NCBI GenBank assembly: GCA_947561585.1
Contig: CANNZV010000265.1
Location: forward strand, 1 to 64,000
Reading direction: 5' to 3'
DNA length: 64,000 nt
DNA from: Caprella mutica
Taxonomy: Eukaryota; Arthropoda; Malacostraca; Amphipoda; Caprellidae
The translations under genes were made by a program, and so were the position numbers. Positions 1-12,275 of this stretch are shown in pieces; positions within the stretch are counted from its first letter, which is position 1; each line of letters starts with the position of its first letter. A model generated the notes under the pieces. It was not told where the DNA came from, ran no database searches, and worked only from the letters and a program-made list of their open reading frames with translations.

Positions 1-928
1 ATATTATGTAAATGAGCCCACAAATTAGAAATGATTAAATATTTTAAATCTTGTAATAATACTACATAAAGCTTCTGCAAAGTTTCCTCATCTAGATGAT
101 TCTATATATTAAAATAGAAATCTAGGAATGAACCAAATACAATGTAATTTCAATAAAATATTGTTATATCAACCTCATCCATTAGTTTGAAGAACAATAT
201 TCTTGAAGTAGCTTTTCTGCCTTCATGAGCATTGTAATCGTCCGACGGTAAGTGACTTAGTTCATTGAGCCACTTTCCTTTCAGACTGCTTCTTTGAGTC
301 CCTTGTAAATGTTTAATTTGCGATGAAAACGGTAGTTTTATGAATGAGTAAGTCTCGAGTTATCCGATGGCACCACGCTTACGATCATCTAAGAAATAAG
401 TATACGAAATCATTATATACCTTTTATTTCAATCTGTAGCTAATTATTCTGTATCTATTTTTCATTTGGTTGAAAATATGAATCTATCAAATAACTCAGA
501 GCTTACATTTTCATATGTTTAATTTCTGTTCATAAAGTTACTGTCTTTGAAATATCCAAGAGAAAGACAGTTATTCACAATTTTTCCTTTATTTCGGAAT
601 AATTCAACAGAGCTCGTAGTTTTTGTAGCTCCTTTGATGATGAGTAAAATTGAATATTCCAATAGTCCAAGGCACGTTTTCAGTTAGGATGAATAAATTA
701 TGCATACACTTACATTTGGTCTGATATCTACTTTTCCATATTATATATTGAAACATGAACTGAACGTGTTCAGAGCCACGGTAATGATATAAAAGGGGAA
801 GACGGGAGAGATGTTTATGTTCTTATAAATACTATTTCAATTTATTGTGTACAAATAAATATATTCTTATATTTAATTCAAATGTCATGGAAAATTAATT
901 AAGAAATCCAAGGTTTTGGTTGTGAAAT
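1..928. other. AT-rich non-coding stretch
   Basis: I see no gene, RNA or repeat structure that I can support. Stops are frequent in all frames. Confidence 0.5.
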
Positions 929-1312
929 CTTTTAAATGTTTCTTAATAATATTTCATTTACTTTAATAGGAATAATAAAGTCAACAGTCTTACCTTCTAA
1001 TATTTCATCTATTTTAATGGGAATAATAAAGTCTACGGTATTACCTTCAGATTTTTTATTTACTATAATAGGTAAAATAAAATCCACGGTATTACCTTCC
1101 AATATTTCATATACTCTATAAAGATTAATCAAGTCCACGGTATTATTTTCCAATATTTCATTTACTCTATAAAGATTAATTAAGTCCACGGTATTATTTT
1201 CCAATATTTCATTTACATTATGAAGATTAATTAAGTCCACGGTATTATTTTCCAAAATTTTATAAACTTCAAATAGGAAATAATAAAGTCCACGGTATCA
1301 TCTTAGACATTA
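929..1312. repeat. 51-bp minisatellite, about 7 diverged copies
   Basis: The phrase AAGTCCACGGTATTA recurs every 51 bp (starts near 979, 1029, 1080, 1131, 1182, 1233, with the last copy at 1285 spaced 52). Copies diverge toward the left. Because 51 is divisible by three and the unit lacks stops, short frames stay open on both strands; I treat them as by-products of the repeat. Confidence 0.9.
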
Positions 1313-2749
1313 TATTTATTCTACTTATTTGTTTACTTCATATTGCATCATTTCGTGTAATTCCGATCAGGGTTCAAATTATACATAATTGAAAGCTTTT
1401 ATATAAACTTTCCATCAAAAACAAAGATAAGCTATTTACAGAAACCTTGTATGAATAACAAGAAATTCAAATCAATTGAATTATTACATTTCAATGAAAA
1501 GAAGCAATAATATTCAATTATCATGTATAATATGTATCTTATTCATGTAATAAATTATAAATCGCAGTATGTTCTATCAGAAAACACTGTCAAAATACAT
1601 ATGTTTTATTTGAATCTCTAGACTATAAAATCACCTGAAAAATCTTTCTATCTGAATATGGATTAGGATCAATCAGAATGTTACATCAAAACACAGCCAC
1701 AATTTTATGGAATATTGATTGCTTTGTGCAGCTTTGTAAGTATAATGCATTTAAAGATTTTTTTCATTGGTAGAAGTTGGTTTGTGACGATATGATAGAA
1801 AAGAAACTGTTGAAGATATGAGTCAGACATACATTGTAATGCGGACTAAATGTTGGAGTATATAATAACTATTTAATATTAGTTATTAAATTTCTTTTGC
1901 GATTATAAAGCTTTACTAAAAGTATATTTCCCGGATTAATGAGCCGGATTAATTGGATAGACAAAAAACATCTATACTATCTATACAATAAATGTATAAC
2001 AATAGTAATTATTCTATTTTGTAATATATTATTCACTATTTACTAATGACTTCTTATAAAACATTTATATATCAGAAAATTAAAATATTATGTGAGGTTT
2101 AATTGAACCCACATCAAAACCTTGCGCTCCTCACCCGTTATTAAAATTCTAGTTATTGAACAGATCCAAATTTTTCCTCCCAATAGAACACAACATTTAT
2201 ATTATTCATAATTTCATTCTAATATTATTCTTCACTTTCTTTTTCTTGTATGTATTATCGAAAATGTGTATCTACCCGATAATTCGGAACTAACTCTCAT
2301 CTAACAAAAAAATAAAAACATACTAAGATGTTCTTCCTTGACTTTTTATTATGGAAAGTTAGTATCTCATAAAAATATATTATGGTGATTAATTAGCTCT
2401 CTATCTGCCATTTGAGATCAGTAAAGAAATACAGTCGTCGATCTTTACTGTTGGAAACTGCGAAGAAATGAGACCAAATTCTATCGTACCTATTATATCA
2501 CAAATTTTAAACAATTATAGCATAGCATCATTCGTCGGACATACTCGACCAAATATCCTGGAAAATAAAATCTGAAATAATATTTTAGGATTCAAAACAT
2601 TTAATATTCACGGAAAGAAAATAATGTACGATCAGTCGATTAAAAATTATGCGACTGAATGAGCTTCAAGAAGCCTAAGTAGTTTCTTAATTACCCAAAC
2701 AGAAATAATAGTTGGAACATTATTGAAACAAACTGAACCCTCTCATAGT
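1313..2749. other. AT-rich non-coding stretch
   Basis: No gene or clear repeat seen. Confidence 0.5.
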
Positions 2750-2910
2750 TACAAGTATATTGTTTTTAATATTTTTACAAAGTATTTTTACAACATTGGC
2801 TTCAATATTTTTAAAATATTGTTTCAATATTGTTACCAGATTGTATTAATATTGTAACAACATCACTTCAATGATTTTCCAATATTGTTACAACATTGCT
2901 GAAATTCTTT
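2750..2910. repeat. Degenerate AATATTGTTACAAC-type repeat
   Basis: Imperfect reiterations of AATATTGTTACAACATTG and related words occur here. The same vocabulary forms the inner part of the array at 28072-28440, so this may be a decayed relative of it. Confidence 0.5.
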
Positions 2911-3009
2911 GTTTAGCTAAAACTATGCTCCAATAAAATATTTTCATCCAAATATTTTCCCAATATTGGTATAATGTTTTACTTGAATCATTCCTACCTG
3001 GGTATCTTC

Positions 3010-5423
3010 TACACTATGTACAGCCATAGCTACACTATGTACAGCCATAGCTACACTATGTACAGCCATAGCTACACTATGTACAGCCATAGCTACACTA
3101 TGCACAGCCATAGCTACACTATGTACAGCCATAGCTACACTATGTACAGCCATAGCTACACTATGTACAGCCATAGTTACACTATGTACAGCCATAGCTA
3201 CAATATGTATAGCCATAGCTACACTATGCACAGCCATAGCTACACTATGCACAGCCATAGCTACACAATGTACAGCCATAGCTACACTATGTACAGCCAT
3301 AGCTACACTATGTACAGCCATAGCTACACTATGTATAGCCATAGCTACACTATGCACAGCCATAGCTACACTATGTACAGCCATAGCTACACTATGTACA
3401 GCCATAGCTACACTATGCACAGCCATAGCTACACTATGCACAGCCATAGCTACACTATGCACAGCCATAGCTACACTATGTACAGCCATAGCTACACTAT
3501 GCACAGCCATAGCTACACTATGCACAGCCATAGCTACACTATGCACAGCCATAGCTACACTATGCACAGCCATAGCTACACTATGCACAGCCATAGCTAC
3601 ACTATGCACAGCCATAGCTACACTATGTACAGCCATAGCTACACTATGTACAGCCATAGCTACACTATGTATAGCCATAGCTACACTATGCACAGCCATA
3701 GCTACACTATGTACAGCCATAGCTACACTATGTACAGCCATAGCTACACTATGTACAGCCATAGCTACATTATGCACAGCCATAGCTACACTATGTACAG
3801 CCATAGCTACACTATGTACAGCCATAGCTACAATATGTATAGCCATAGCTACACTATGCACAGCCATAGCTACACTATGTACAGCCATAGCTACACTATG
3901 CACAGCCATAGCTACACTATGTACAGCCATAGCTACACTATGTACAGCCATAGCTACACTATGTACAGCCATAGCTACACTATGCACAGCCATAGCTACA
4001 CTATGTACAGCCATAGCTACACTATGTACAGCCATAGCTACACTATGCACAGCCATAGCTACACTATGCACAGCCATAGCTACACTATGCACAGCCATAG
4101 CTACACTATGTACAGCCATAGCTACACTATGCACAGCCATAGCTACACTATGCACAGCCATAGCTACACTATGCACAGCCATAGCTACACTATGCACAGC
4201 CATAGCTACACTATGCACAGCCATAGCTACACTATGTACAGCCATAGCTACAATATGTACAGCCATAGCTACACTATGTATAGCCATAGCTACACTATGC
4301 ACAGCCATAGCTACACTATGTACAGCCATAGCTACACTATGTACAGCCATAGCTACACTATGTACAGCCATAGCTACACTATGTACAGCCATAGCTACAC
4401 TATGCACAGCCATAGCTACACTATGTACAGCCATAGCTACACTATGTACAGCCATAGCTACACTATGTACAGCCATAGCTACACTATGTACAGCCATAGC
4501 TACACTATGCACAGCCATAGCTACACTATGTACAGCCATAGCTACACTATGCACAGCCATAGCTACACTATGCACAGCCATAGCTACACTATGTACAGCC
4601 ATAGCTACACTATGTACAGCCATAGCTACAATATGTATAGCCATAGCTACACTATGCACAGCCATAGCTACACTATGTACAGCCATAGCTACACTATGTA
4701 CAGCCATAGCTACAATATATATAGCCATAGCTACACTATGTACAGCCATAGCTACACTATGTACAGCCATAGCTACACTATGTACAGCCATAGCTACACT
4801 ATGTACAGCCATAGCTACACTATGTACAGCCATAGCTACACTATGTACAAACATAGCTACACTATGTACAGCCATAGCTACACTATGTACAGCCATAGCT
4901 ACACTATGTACAAACATAGCTACAATATGTATAGCCATAGCTACACTATGTACAAACATAGCTACAATATGTATAGCCATAGCTACACTATGTACAAACA
5001 TAGCTACAATATGTATAGCCATAGCTACACTATGTACAGCCATAGCTACACTATGTACAAACATAGCTACAATATGTATAGCCATAGCTACACTATGTAC
5101 AGCCATAGCTACACTATGTATAGCCATAGCTACACTATGTACAGCCATAGCTACACTATGTATAGCCATAGCTACAATATGTATAGCCATAGCTACAATA
5201 TGTATGGCCATAGCTACACTATGTACAGCCATAGCTACACTATGTACAGCCATAGCTACACTATGTACAGCCATAGCTACACTATGTACAGCCATAGCTA
5301 CAATATGTACAGCCATAGCTACACTATGTACAGCCATAGCTACAATATGTACAGCCATAGCTACACTATGTACAGCCATAGCTACAATATGCACAGCCAT
5401 AGCTACAATATGTAAAGTCATAG
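3010..5423. repeat. 21-bp satellite array, about 115 copies
   Basis: The monomer is TACACTATGTACAGCCATAGC (21 bp when the final C is counted), with variants TATGCAC, AATATGTAT and TACAAACAT. The array is nearly uniform, with a more variable right end (TACAAACAT units at about 4847-5070). A run of TATGCAC variants at 3411-3610 recurs 630 bp (30 units) later at 4041-4220, so there is higher-order duplication. The 21-bp length keeps frames open for over 800 codons on both strands; these are not credible proteins because both strands are equally open and no start or splice context is present. Confidence 0.97.
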
Positions 5424-5900
5424 TGAAGGTGAGAGAGAATTAGAGCATCTAGAGCTCGGTATCGGTTAGTCTTCTATGGCACAGGCAATTGGTTCAATTT
5501 ATATCGAATAAATACCAGAGGCAGGAAAGCTTTTACTCTATCAGATCAATATGAAGAAGAACAGTTCGATATGGAGATTGCGGTCATTCAATCTTCTGAC
5601 AGAAACTCTTTACTGAAATGAAGATAAATTGAATAGCAAAAGGATATTCGTATCTTATCTTCACTTGATAAAGTAAATACTAGATATTAGTGTAGTATCT
5701 ACAATTATTCACTTGGAGTGAAATCATATTTACAATCAGTTATTGGTCAGAAGAAGATAATTTTATTTATTTTTCAATCAAATGCTAGTTGATATAAGTA
5801 GTCAGGTTTCAAGTATTATATTTTAATTAATTGTAAAGATGAATTGATTTTAGTTGGAAATAATAGTTAGTTATAGAGATAATAGAGTACAAGCAATAAA
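5424..5900. other. AT-rich spacer
   Basis: No gene or clear repeat seen. Confidence 0.5.
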
Positions 5901-7407
5901 CAGTAAAAAACAAAATATATGGGTAGGCAAAAACAAGTTATCTAGGAATAGTTCTATATTTTACTTCAAACAATAAATGTTTCTCTTGTCAAAAGTTAAG
6001 GGAAGCCATCATAAACTTTAAAATATTCGCGGATATTGGCAATTAACTTAATAAATTGTGAATAATTCTTGGCTATGTCACTTCAATACATCTTCTACAA
6101 CAGAATTCTAATAATTTTGCAAAATATGAAGGATTTATCCATCTTCTATTCATCTTCAAGAATTTTCCACAAGTTTCCCCTCTGATACAGTCTCTAATTT
6201 TCGTTGCAAGATATTTCTATTGCCACATGAAGGTCCAAAACGATTGTGCAACATAGTGTGGCTCAACATAAGCAGTATGGAGTAGTTGATTCCAAACCGA
6301 AGAATGGTAGACTGCCCAAAGCATTGCTGATAGAAGATCATGCAAGTCTTCAAAGTAGCTAGCAAGGTAGTTCCATCACTTCTGGTCAAATTTTTCGTGA
6401 GATAGATGTCATGTCTGGTGATACGGTGTCACAGTCTACTTTTTCGCTTTAACTTCAACAAGTTGGTTTGCAATCATTTGTCCCTGATCGAAGCTTTCAA
6501 TCTCAAAAAGAAACGGAAAGTGATACTAGTGTTTTGTCATGAGTATGTCGCTTGGTCGATTGATCAGTGGTCGAAAGTACGTTCTGGTGATGAATGGAAG
6601 AAAAAAAGAAATCTTTGGTTCTAATGGGAAAGTACTAATTAAAATAAAGTAAAGGAAATGTTAACTCTGAACTGCGTCAAGAAAATGGTTAATAGTAGTG
6701 TGATGGTTTAAGGGGCCATTTGTTCTGCTGGACTTGGTCCCATTGTTCATCTACGAGGAAGAGTTATTGCAGAAGTACAAAACAGCTCTTTCATCATCAT
6801 ACTCTTCCCTATCAACAAGCAGCTGACCCTCAACCACAGAGTTTTAAGCAGGACAACGTACCCTACTACTCAGATAAAAAAGTTACGACTCTATTAGAAG
6901 ATGAAGAAATTGCTCTCATGAGCTGGCTTTCACAGAGTCCTGACCTCAATCGAATTGAGATTGTTTGGATAATAATTGGAGACTGTATTCAGAGAAGAAA
7001 CACAAGAAATGTGGAAGAATTGTGGACATTTGTCGATGATGAATAGAAGATTGATAACTCCTTCATATTGTGCCAAATTTATAGAAATTTGTGGTAGAAG
7101 ATGTATTGAAGTGATATAGCCAAGAATTATTCACAAATTATCAAGTTAATTGCCAATATCCGCAAACATTTCAAAGTTTATGATGGCTACCCTTAACTTT
7201 TGACCAGAGCAAAATTTATTGTTTGAGGTGAAATATGAAACTATTCCTAGAATATTTGTCCAAATGCTTTGAAATGTCATACAAATACATATGAGTTCTA
7301 TATGAAAAGACGTGCAAAATTTCAATAATGTGTGTTTTGTACTTTTTATGAAATTAAAGATTTAGATAACTTGTTTTTACCTACCCTTAAATATTTTGTC
7401 CACTACT
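5901..7407 (+). mobile_element. Tc1-like DNA transposon, decayed
   Basis: Long terminal inverted repeats enclose a broken transposase. The left end reads CAGTAAAAAACAAAATATAT and then GGGTAGGCAAAAACAAGTT. The right end, on the other strand, reads CAGTAGTGGACAAAATATTT and then AAGGGTAGGTAAAAACAAG, next to a TA that fits Tc1 target duplication. Inner TIR parts also match: 6079-6098 (CACTTCAATACATCTTCTAC) is the reverse complement of a stretch at 7094-7113. The right TIR carries about 115 bp (roughly 7250-7370) that the left lacks. The length of about 1.5 kb is normal for Tc1 elements. Confidence 0.85.
6350..7046 (+). pseudogene. Tc1-like transposase remnant
   Basis: Recognisable pieces of a Tc1-family transposase lie in order on the plus strand but in different frames. 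First comes a helix-turn-helix-like piece near 6380-6480 (SGDTVSQST). Then a piece at about 6535-6620 has WSKVRSGDE, matching the family's second catalytic-region block. Finally 6720-7046 has QDNVPYY followed by SQSPDLNRIE, the typical QDNxPxH and SPDLNPIE signatures around the last catalytic Asp/Glu. Frameshifts and stops separate the pieces, so no active enzyme can be made. The frame ends in a stop at 7044-7046, inside the inner border of the right TIR. Confidence 0.85.
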
Positions 7408-7883
7408 GTACGCTTATAGAATTTTGACGCATGTATTTCGTTATTAATATTTCACCTGAAAAATTTATTGTTTGGTAATCGAAAATGGTATAGAAAATAT
7501 AAAATAAAAAATATAAATCGAAAATAATCTTAAAATGTTTATATATTCATTTTGATATCTATTATACCTTATGGAATTTTCGCTTATCCGTTTTTTTCTT
7601 GATGAATCCTTGCCATAAATATACTAATTATCTAATTCCATCTTTCACACAACCTACACATGTAGTTCAAAATTCGAATTTCATTTTACAATCCTCCATT
7701 TTGGATCACCTTTTCGTCTGCAAACAATTTTTCATCCTTTTTTCCATCTCTCATCCGATGATCCACAATTGCGCTATCAAAACTCCACGGTCATTTTTCA
7801 CCAAACTTCAGAGGTGCAATCAAATAGCACCGCAAAATAGAATAATGTTTTCAAAATGGAATAATCGAGAGTAGAACAGCTAA
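7408..7883. other. AT-rich spacer
   Basis: A 91-codon open frame at 7599-7874 shows no recognisable motif and I do not support it as a gene. Confidence 0.4.
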
Positions 7884-8884
7884 TATGTGATGGGTTTGAT
7901 ATTCCCATGTGATGTGTTCGGTATTCCCATGTGATGTGTTCGGTATTCCCATGTGATGTGTTCGGTATTCCCATGTGATGTGTTTGATATTCCCATGTGA
8001 TGTGTTCGGTATTCCCATGTGATGTGTTTGGTATTCCCATGTGATGTGTTCGGTATTCCCATGTGATGTGTTTGGTATTCCCATGTGATGTGTTTGGTAT
8101 TCCCTTGTGATGTGTTTGGTATTCCCATGTGATGTGTTTGGTATTCCCATGTGATGTGTTTGGTATTCCCATGTGATGTGTTTGGTATTCCCATGTGATG
8201 TGTTTGATATTCCCATGTGATGTGTTCGGTATTCCCATGTGATGTGTTTGGTATTCCCATGTGATGTGTTCGGTATTCCCATGTGATGTGTTTGGTATTC
8301 CCATGTGATGTGTTTGGTATTCCCTTGTGATGTGTTTGGTATTCCCATGTGATGTGTTTGGTATTCCCATGTGATGTGTTTGGTATTCCCATGTGATGTG
8401 TTTGGTATTCCCATGTGATGTGTTTGGTATTCCCATGTGATGTGTTTGGTTTTCCCATGTGATGTGTTTGGTATTCCCATGTGATGTGTTTGGTTTTCCC
8501 ATGTGATGTGTTTGGTATTCCCATGTGATGTGTTTGGTATTCCCATGTGATGTGTTTGGTATTCCCATGTGATGTGTTTGGTATTCCCATGTGATGTGTT
8601 TGGTTTTCCCATGTGATGTGTTTGGTATTCCCATGTGATGTGTTTGGTATTCCCATGTGATGTGTTTGGTTTTCCCATGTGATGTGTTTGGTATTCCCAT
8701 GTGATGTGTTTGGTTTTCCCATGTGATGTGTTTGGTATTCCCATGTGATGTGTTTGGTATTCCCATGTGATGTGTTTGGTATTCCCTTGTGATGTGTTTG
8801 GTATTCCCATGTGATGTGTTTGGTATTCCCTTGTGATGTGTTTGATATTCCCATGTGATGGGCTAGATATTCCCATGTGATGGG
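7884..8884. repeat. 22-bp satellite array, about 45 copies
   Basis: The monomer is TTCCCATGTGATGTGTTTGG plus TA (22 bp), with variants at TTTGG/TTCGG/TTTGA and CATG/CTTG. Because 22 is not a multiple of three, the translation cycles through three frames and repeats every 66 bp, giving three overlapping minus-strand open frames of over 300 codons. I treat these as artefacts. Confidence 0.97.
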
Positions 8885-10439
8885 ACTATACCATAATCAT
8901 TATAAATTGTTTCATCTTTTCATATCTAATCAATATAATTTTCATAATAAAAATAACGGTTATGCAATACGCGCTATTTAAATTAATTTCATAATTCAAA
9001 AAAGCGCTTTCACAGAAAAATATGTAATATAAATTCGGAAATAACAATATAATTATGTAGCATAAGAAATATAAATCCAGGCTGTATAAATTAGCATAGT
9101 TGATTAATTAATAAATGTACGAAGTTGCGTAACGGTCGGAAACACGTAACATACCCGACATGCAGTATATTAAGTACCCATTCCCTTGGAAACATTAATA
9201 TGTTTTTCCGTCTGTCTAATCATGCGCTACCTATAAATAACCTAACCTGTCGATATTACTTCCTACTGAACAAAGATTACTATTTATTAATGCTGACTCA
9301 GCCCTTTTTGATGTAAGCAACCGTATGTAGAAGCAACATATTTCACCCTGAGGATGATTAACAGATCGTTCGTTTTTCTTTTCATGGCCTTGTGTAAGTT
9401 AGTTAAACAGTCGGATCGTAGTCCTTAAAAAAAAAAGCTTGGAAAAATGACAGACGATATAGTAAATGGGTAAGTGACTTTGGGATAAAATTATCCGTTT
9501 TGCTTTCTTATAATATACTGTGTAGTTAATATGAAAAAATATGATGTATTACATACAATTATTTTTAATTTGAAATTATTTTTATATTAAATTTACAAAA
9601 TATAGGATTTATTTATATTTATTTCAATAAGCTGCTTTTAATGTATGTTTCATTGTTTAAATTTTCAATAAATATTATTATTATAACCCGGGTAATCTTT
9701 TTTTTAATGATTTATTCAAACTTGAAAAAATGATGAATTTATTAGTATTCTTAAAAATTATATCTATTTCTACATTGATATGTAAATTCTAATAAAAAAT
9801 TGCATTTTGCATATGGAGCAGATATCAGACCTGAAAGGGTTAGACAATTAATCTCAGTTAAAATTGAGCGAGAATAGGTTAGATTATTGAAAATTTTAAC
9901 TAATAATTTCTGCCCAATGATAATTATACAAAATGTGAAACAATAGGATTTGTATCCAAGCATCGAGGGTAAGTTCCAAATTATAGGACGGTTTCACTTT
10001 TTCGATAATGTAAGAAAAAATATACAATTACTATTTAACTTTCATTTCCAATTTTAATGACCTCTGCAGGTATCATGGATACTGATTGAAATATAAAAAT
10101 AAAATAAAATCCCAATTAAAATTTTTTTATAAAAAAGTATCAAAATAAAAGTTGAACATTCAATATTATTTAAAAAAAATTCTATAATGATCGAAAACTT
10201 TGAACCGTCCAATAACTCGAAAGTCACTCAACGTAGTTGCTACATCACATAATTCAAGCCTTATTTACTTTAAATCACGTCACTCACTCTTTCACATGTA
10301 CTGAGTGACTCTAATCAAACACTCGCAATTACCATGTTAAGTATGAGTCGCACCAATTCAAAATTAATTACTTCGTTATCTAACAATGAACGCGATATCA
10401 CATATCAATATTAGATAACAATCAGGCGGTGGGAGTGGA
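8885..10439. other. AT-rich non-coding stretch with one dispersed repeat
   Basis: No gene is supported. The segment about 9985-10090 (GTAAGAAAAAATATACAATT, later TGCAGGTATCATGGA) is a diverged copy of 14348-14435, so a small dispersed repeat lies here. The remainder shows nothing. Confidence 0.5.
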
Positions 10440-10990
10440 TTGCAATGAAATCAATGTTGATGTATCAATATTGTTAAAAATGTTGTTTAAAAAAATATTG
10501 TTGAAAAATTTTGGTTAAAAATATTGTTAAAAAAATATCGTTAGGAAATATTGTTAAAATAAATATTGTTAAAAATATAGTGTTAAAAAATATTGTTAAA
10601 AATATAGTGTTAAAAAATATTGTTAAAATAAATATTGTAAAGAAAAATATTGTTAAAAAATGTTATTAAAAAAAATTGTTAAAAAAGATATTGTTAAAAA
10701 AAATATTGTTAAAGATATTGTTGAAAAAAATATTGTGAAAAAAATAATGTCAAAAATATATTGTTAGAAAATATTATTAACAAAAATATTGTAAAAATAA
10801 TATTGTTAACAAATGTTGATAAAATATTTAATTAAAAAAAATATTGTTGAAAAAATATTGTTAAAAAAGTAGGTAGTGTTAAAAAAATATTGTTAACAAA
10901 ATATTGTTAAATATATATCGTTAAAAGGAATATTGTTAAAAAATATTGTTAAAAAAATATTGTTTAACAAAAATTATTAAAAATATACAG
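10440..10990. repeat. AATATTGTTAAAAA minisatellite, degenerate
   Basis: About forty imperfect copies of a 12-15 bp unit (AAAAATATTGTTAA) with frequent 1-3 bp indels. This is an old, slippage-prone AT-rich array. Confidence 0.85.
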
Positions 10991-11094
10991 TTACTAGAAA
11001 TCATTGATTATGTATTAATATTGTTCAAATGGAGGTATGACAACAACAAAAAAGTAATCAAATAAAATTTTCGGGTGCTCAGCATAACTTATAA

Positions 11095-11220
11095 TGAAAG
11101 AGAAGGCTAAAAATAGTCTAAAAATAGTTTAATGATTGATTCATAAAAAAATTTGACTGTTAAAATGTTATACAAAATTTTATTTATTAAAAATAAAGAA
11201 TATTTTAGCCTTCTCCTTCA
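11095..11220. mobile_element. Small MITE-like element
   Basis: TGAAAGAGAAGGCTAAAAAT at the left is nearly the reverse complement of ATATTTTAGCCTTCTCCTTCA at the right, giving about 20-bp terminal inverted repeats around 126 bp. No clear target duplication or coding capacity. Confidence 0.5.
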
Positions 11221-11781
11221 TTTTTAAAAATATGGAACAATAACGAAATATATAAATCTTTCTGATTTTTAAGAGCAATGAAACGGAGTAAGAATTTCTA
11301 ACAGAGTCTTTTCCACTTGGACGATCAAAACTCTATTCTTAGGCTATAAATTCTTGAGAATTTTCATGAATCTTTAGAAAGAAAATTGCTTGGAGAAAGC
11401 CTTCTAAAATATATTTATGTTTACTTTTATTCTCTGAGTAAGTATGAATTTTCGTCCATTTAAAAATGTGCCGATAAAACTAAACTAATTAGCTTTATTT
11501 GATTACAGTTTATTATTTTGGTGGTGATAGATTATCGCGTATTAATTAATTGAATGTAAATATATTTGAAATCAATCACAAATTAAAACTGTTTTTTAAA
11601 AGTTCAATAATGTAATCATTTAAAGAGATAATTAATTGTGACATTTCGTGTGACATTTGATACAAGTTAAATTGAATACCAATTAAGGAAGATTGACATT
11701 TATAAAATTGAAAATTATCAGTTTTAATACAATATCCAAATTGACTAAGTATTTAACTTACCGATCACTTAACGGTAAATT

Positions 11782-11822
11782 CCTAGTTCACGTCCCTAAT
11801 AGACTTAGGGACGTGAACTAGG
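11782..11822. repeat. Perfect hairpin, 18-bp stem with 5-nt loop
   Basis: CCTAGTTCACGTCCCTAA, loop TAGAC, then the exact reverse complement TTAGGGACGTGAACTAGG. The stem is perfect and unlike its AT-rich surroundings. A related hairpin follows at 11966-12010. Confidence 0.9.
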
Positions 11823-11965
11823 GAGAGGGCATTTTTAAATTATGTATTCCTAAATTTAATTTGCTACCTTTTTATCTGATTAAAATATATTGCACTAAAA
11901 AATATGAATGGAGAGAAAATCTACTATCTTGACTACCGATTACTAATAAATAAGACGTTTACCCC

Positions 11966-12010
11966 TTCCTAGTTCACGTCCCTAAATGAAATAGTGACGT
12001 GAACTAGGAA
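11966..12010. repeat. Second hairpin with the same stem sequence
   Basis: TTCCTAGTTCACGTC, a 15-nt loop, then the exact reverse complement GACGTGAACTAGGAA. The stem shares 13 bp or more with the hairpin at 11782-11822, so the two are copies of one palindromic unit. Confidence 0.9.
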
Positions 12011-12063
12011 TTAAACTAATTAACTTATATTTATTAATAGTGATGTCACAAGTAAAAAAATCA

Positions 12064-12275
12064 CTAGTTGTAAATAAAGTGCACAGTGAAGGATTAAAAC
12101 AACACCAACAGTCGTAAATAAAGTGCACAGTGAAGGGTTAAAACAACCACCAATAGTTGTAAATAAAGTGCACAGTGAAGAGTTAAAACAACCACCAATA
12201 GTTGTAAATAAAGTGCACAGTGAAGAGTTAAAACAACCACCAATAGTTGTAAATAAAGTGCACAGTGAAGGGTGA
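12064..12275. repeat. 45-bp minisatellite, about 5 copies
   Basis: Five copies of a 45-bp unit containing GTAAATAAAGTGCACAGTGA followed by a GTTAAAACAACCACCAA-like part. The array abuts the dispersed repeat on its right. The open minus-strand frame here reflects the multiple-of-three unit length. Confidence 0.9.

Noticed and set aside
2944..5443. Open frames of over 800 codons on both strands in the 21-bp array (SHSYTMY-type and VAMAVHS-type repeats)
   Set aside because: Both strands are equally open because the unit is 21 bp without stops; no promoter, splice or flanking coding context. Not a silk-like or adhesive protein on this evidence.
7798..8876. Three overlapping minus-strand frames in the 22-bp array
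   Set aside because: The same repeat read in all three frames (22 x 3 = 66 bp period); coding in all frames at once is an artefact.
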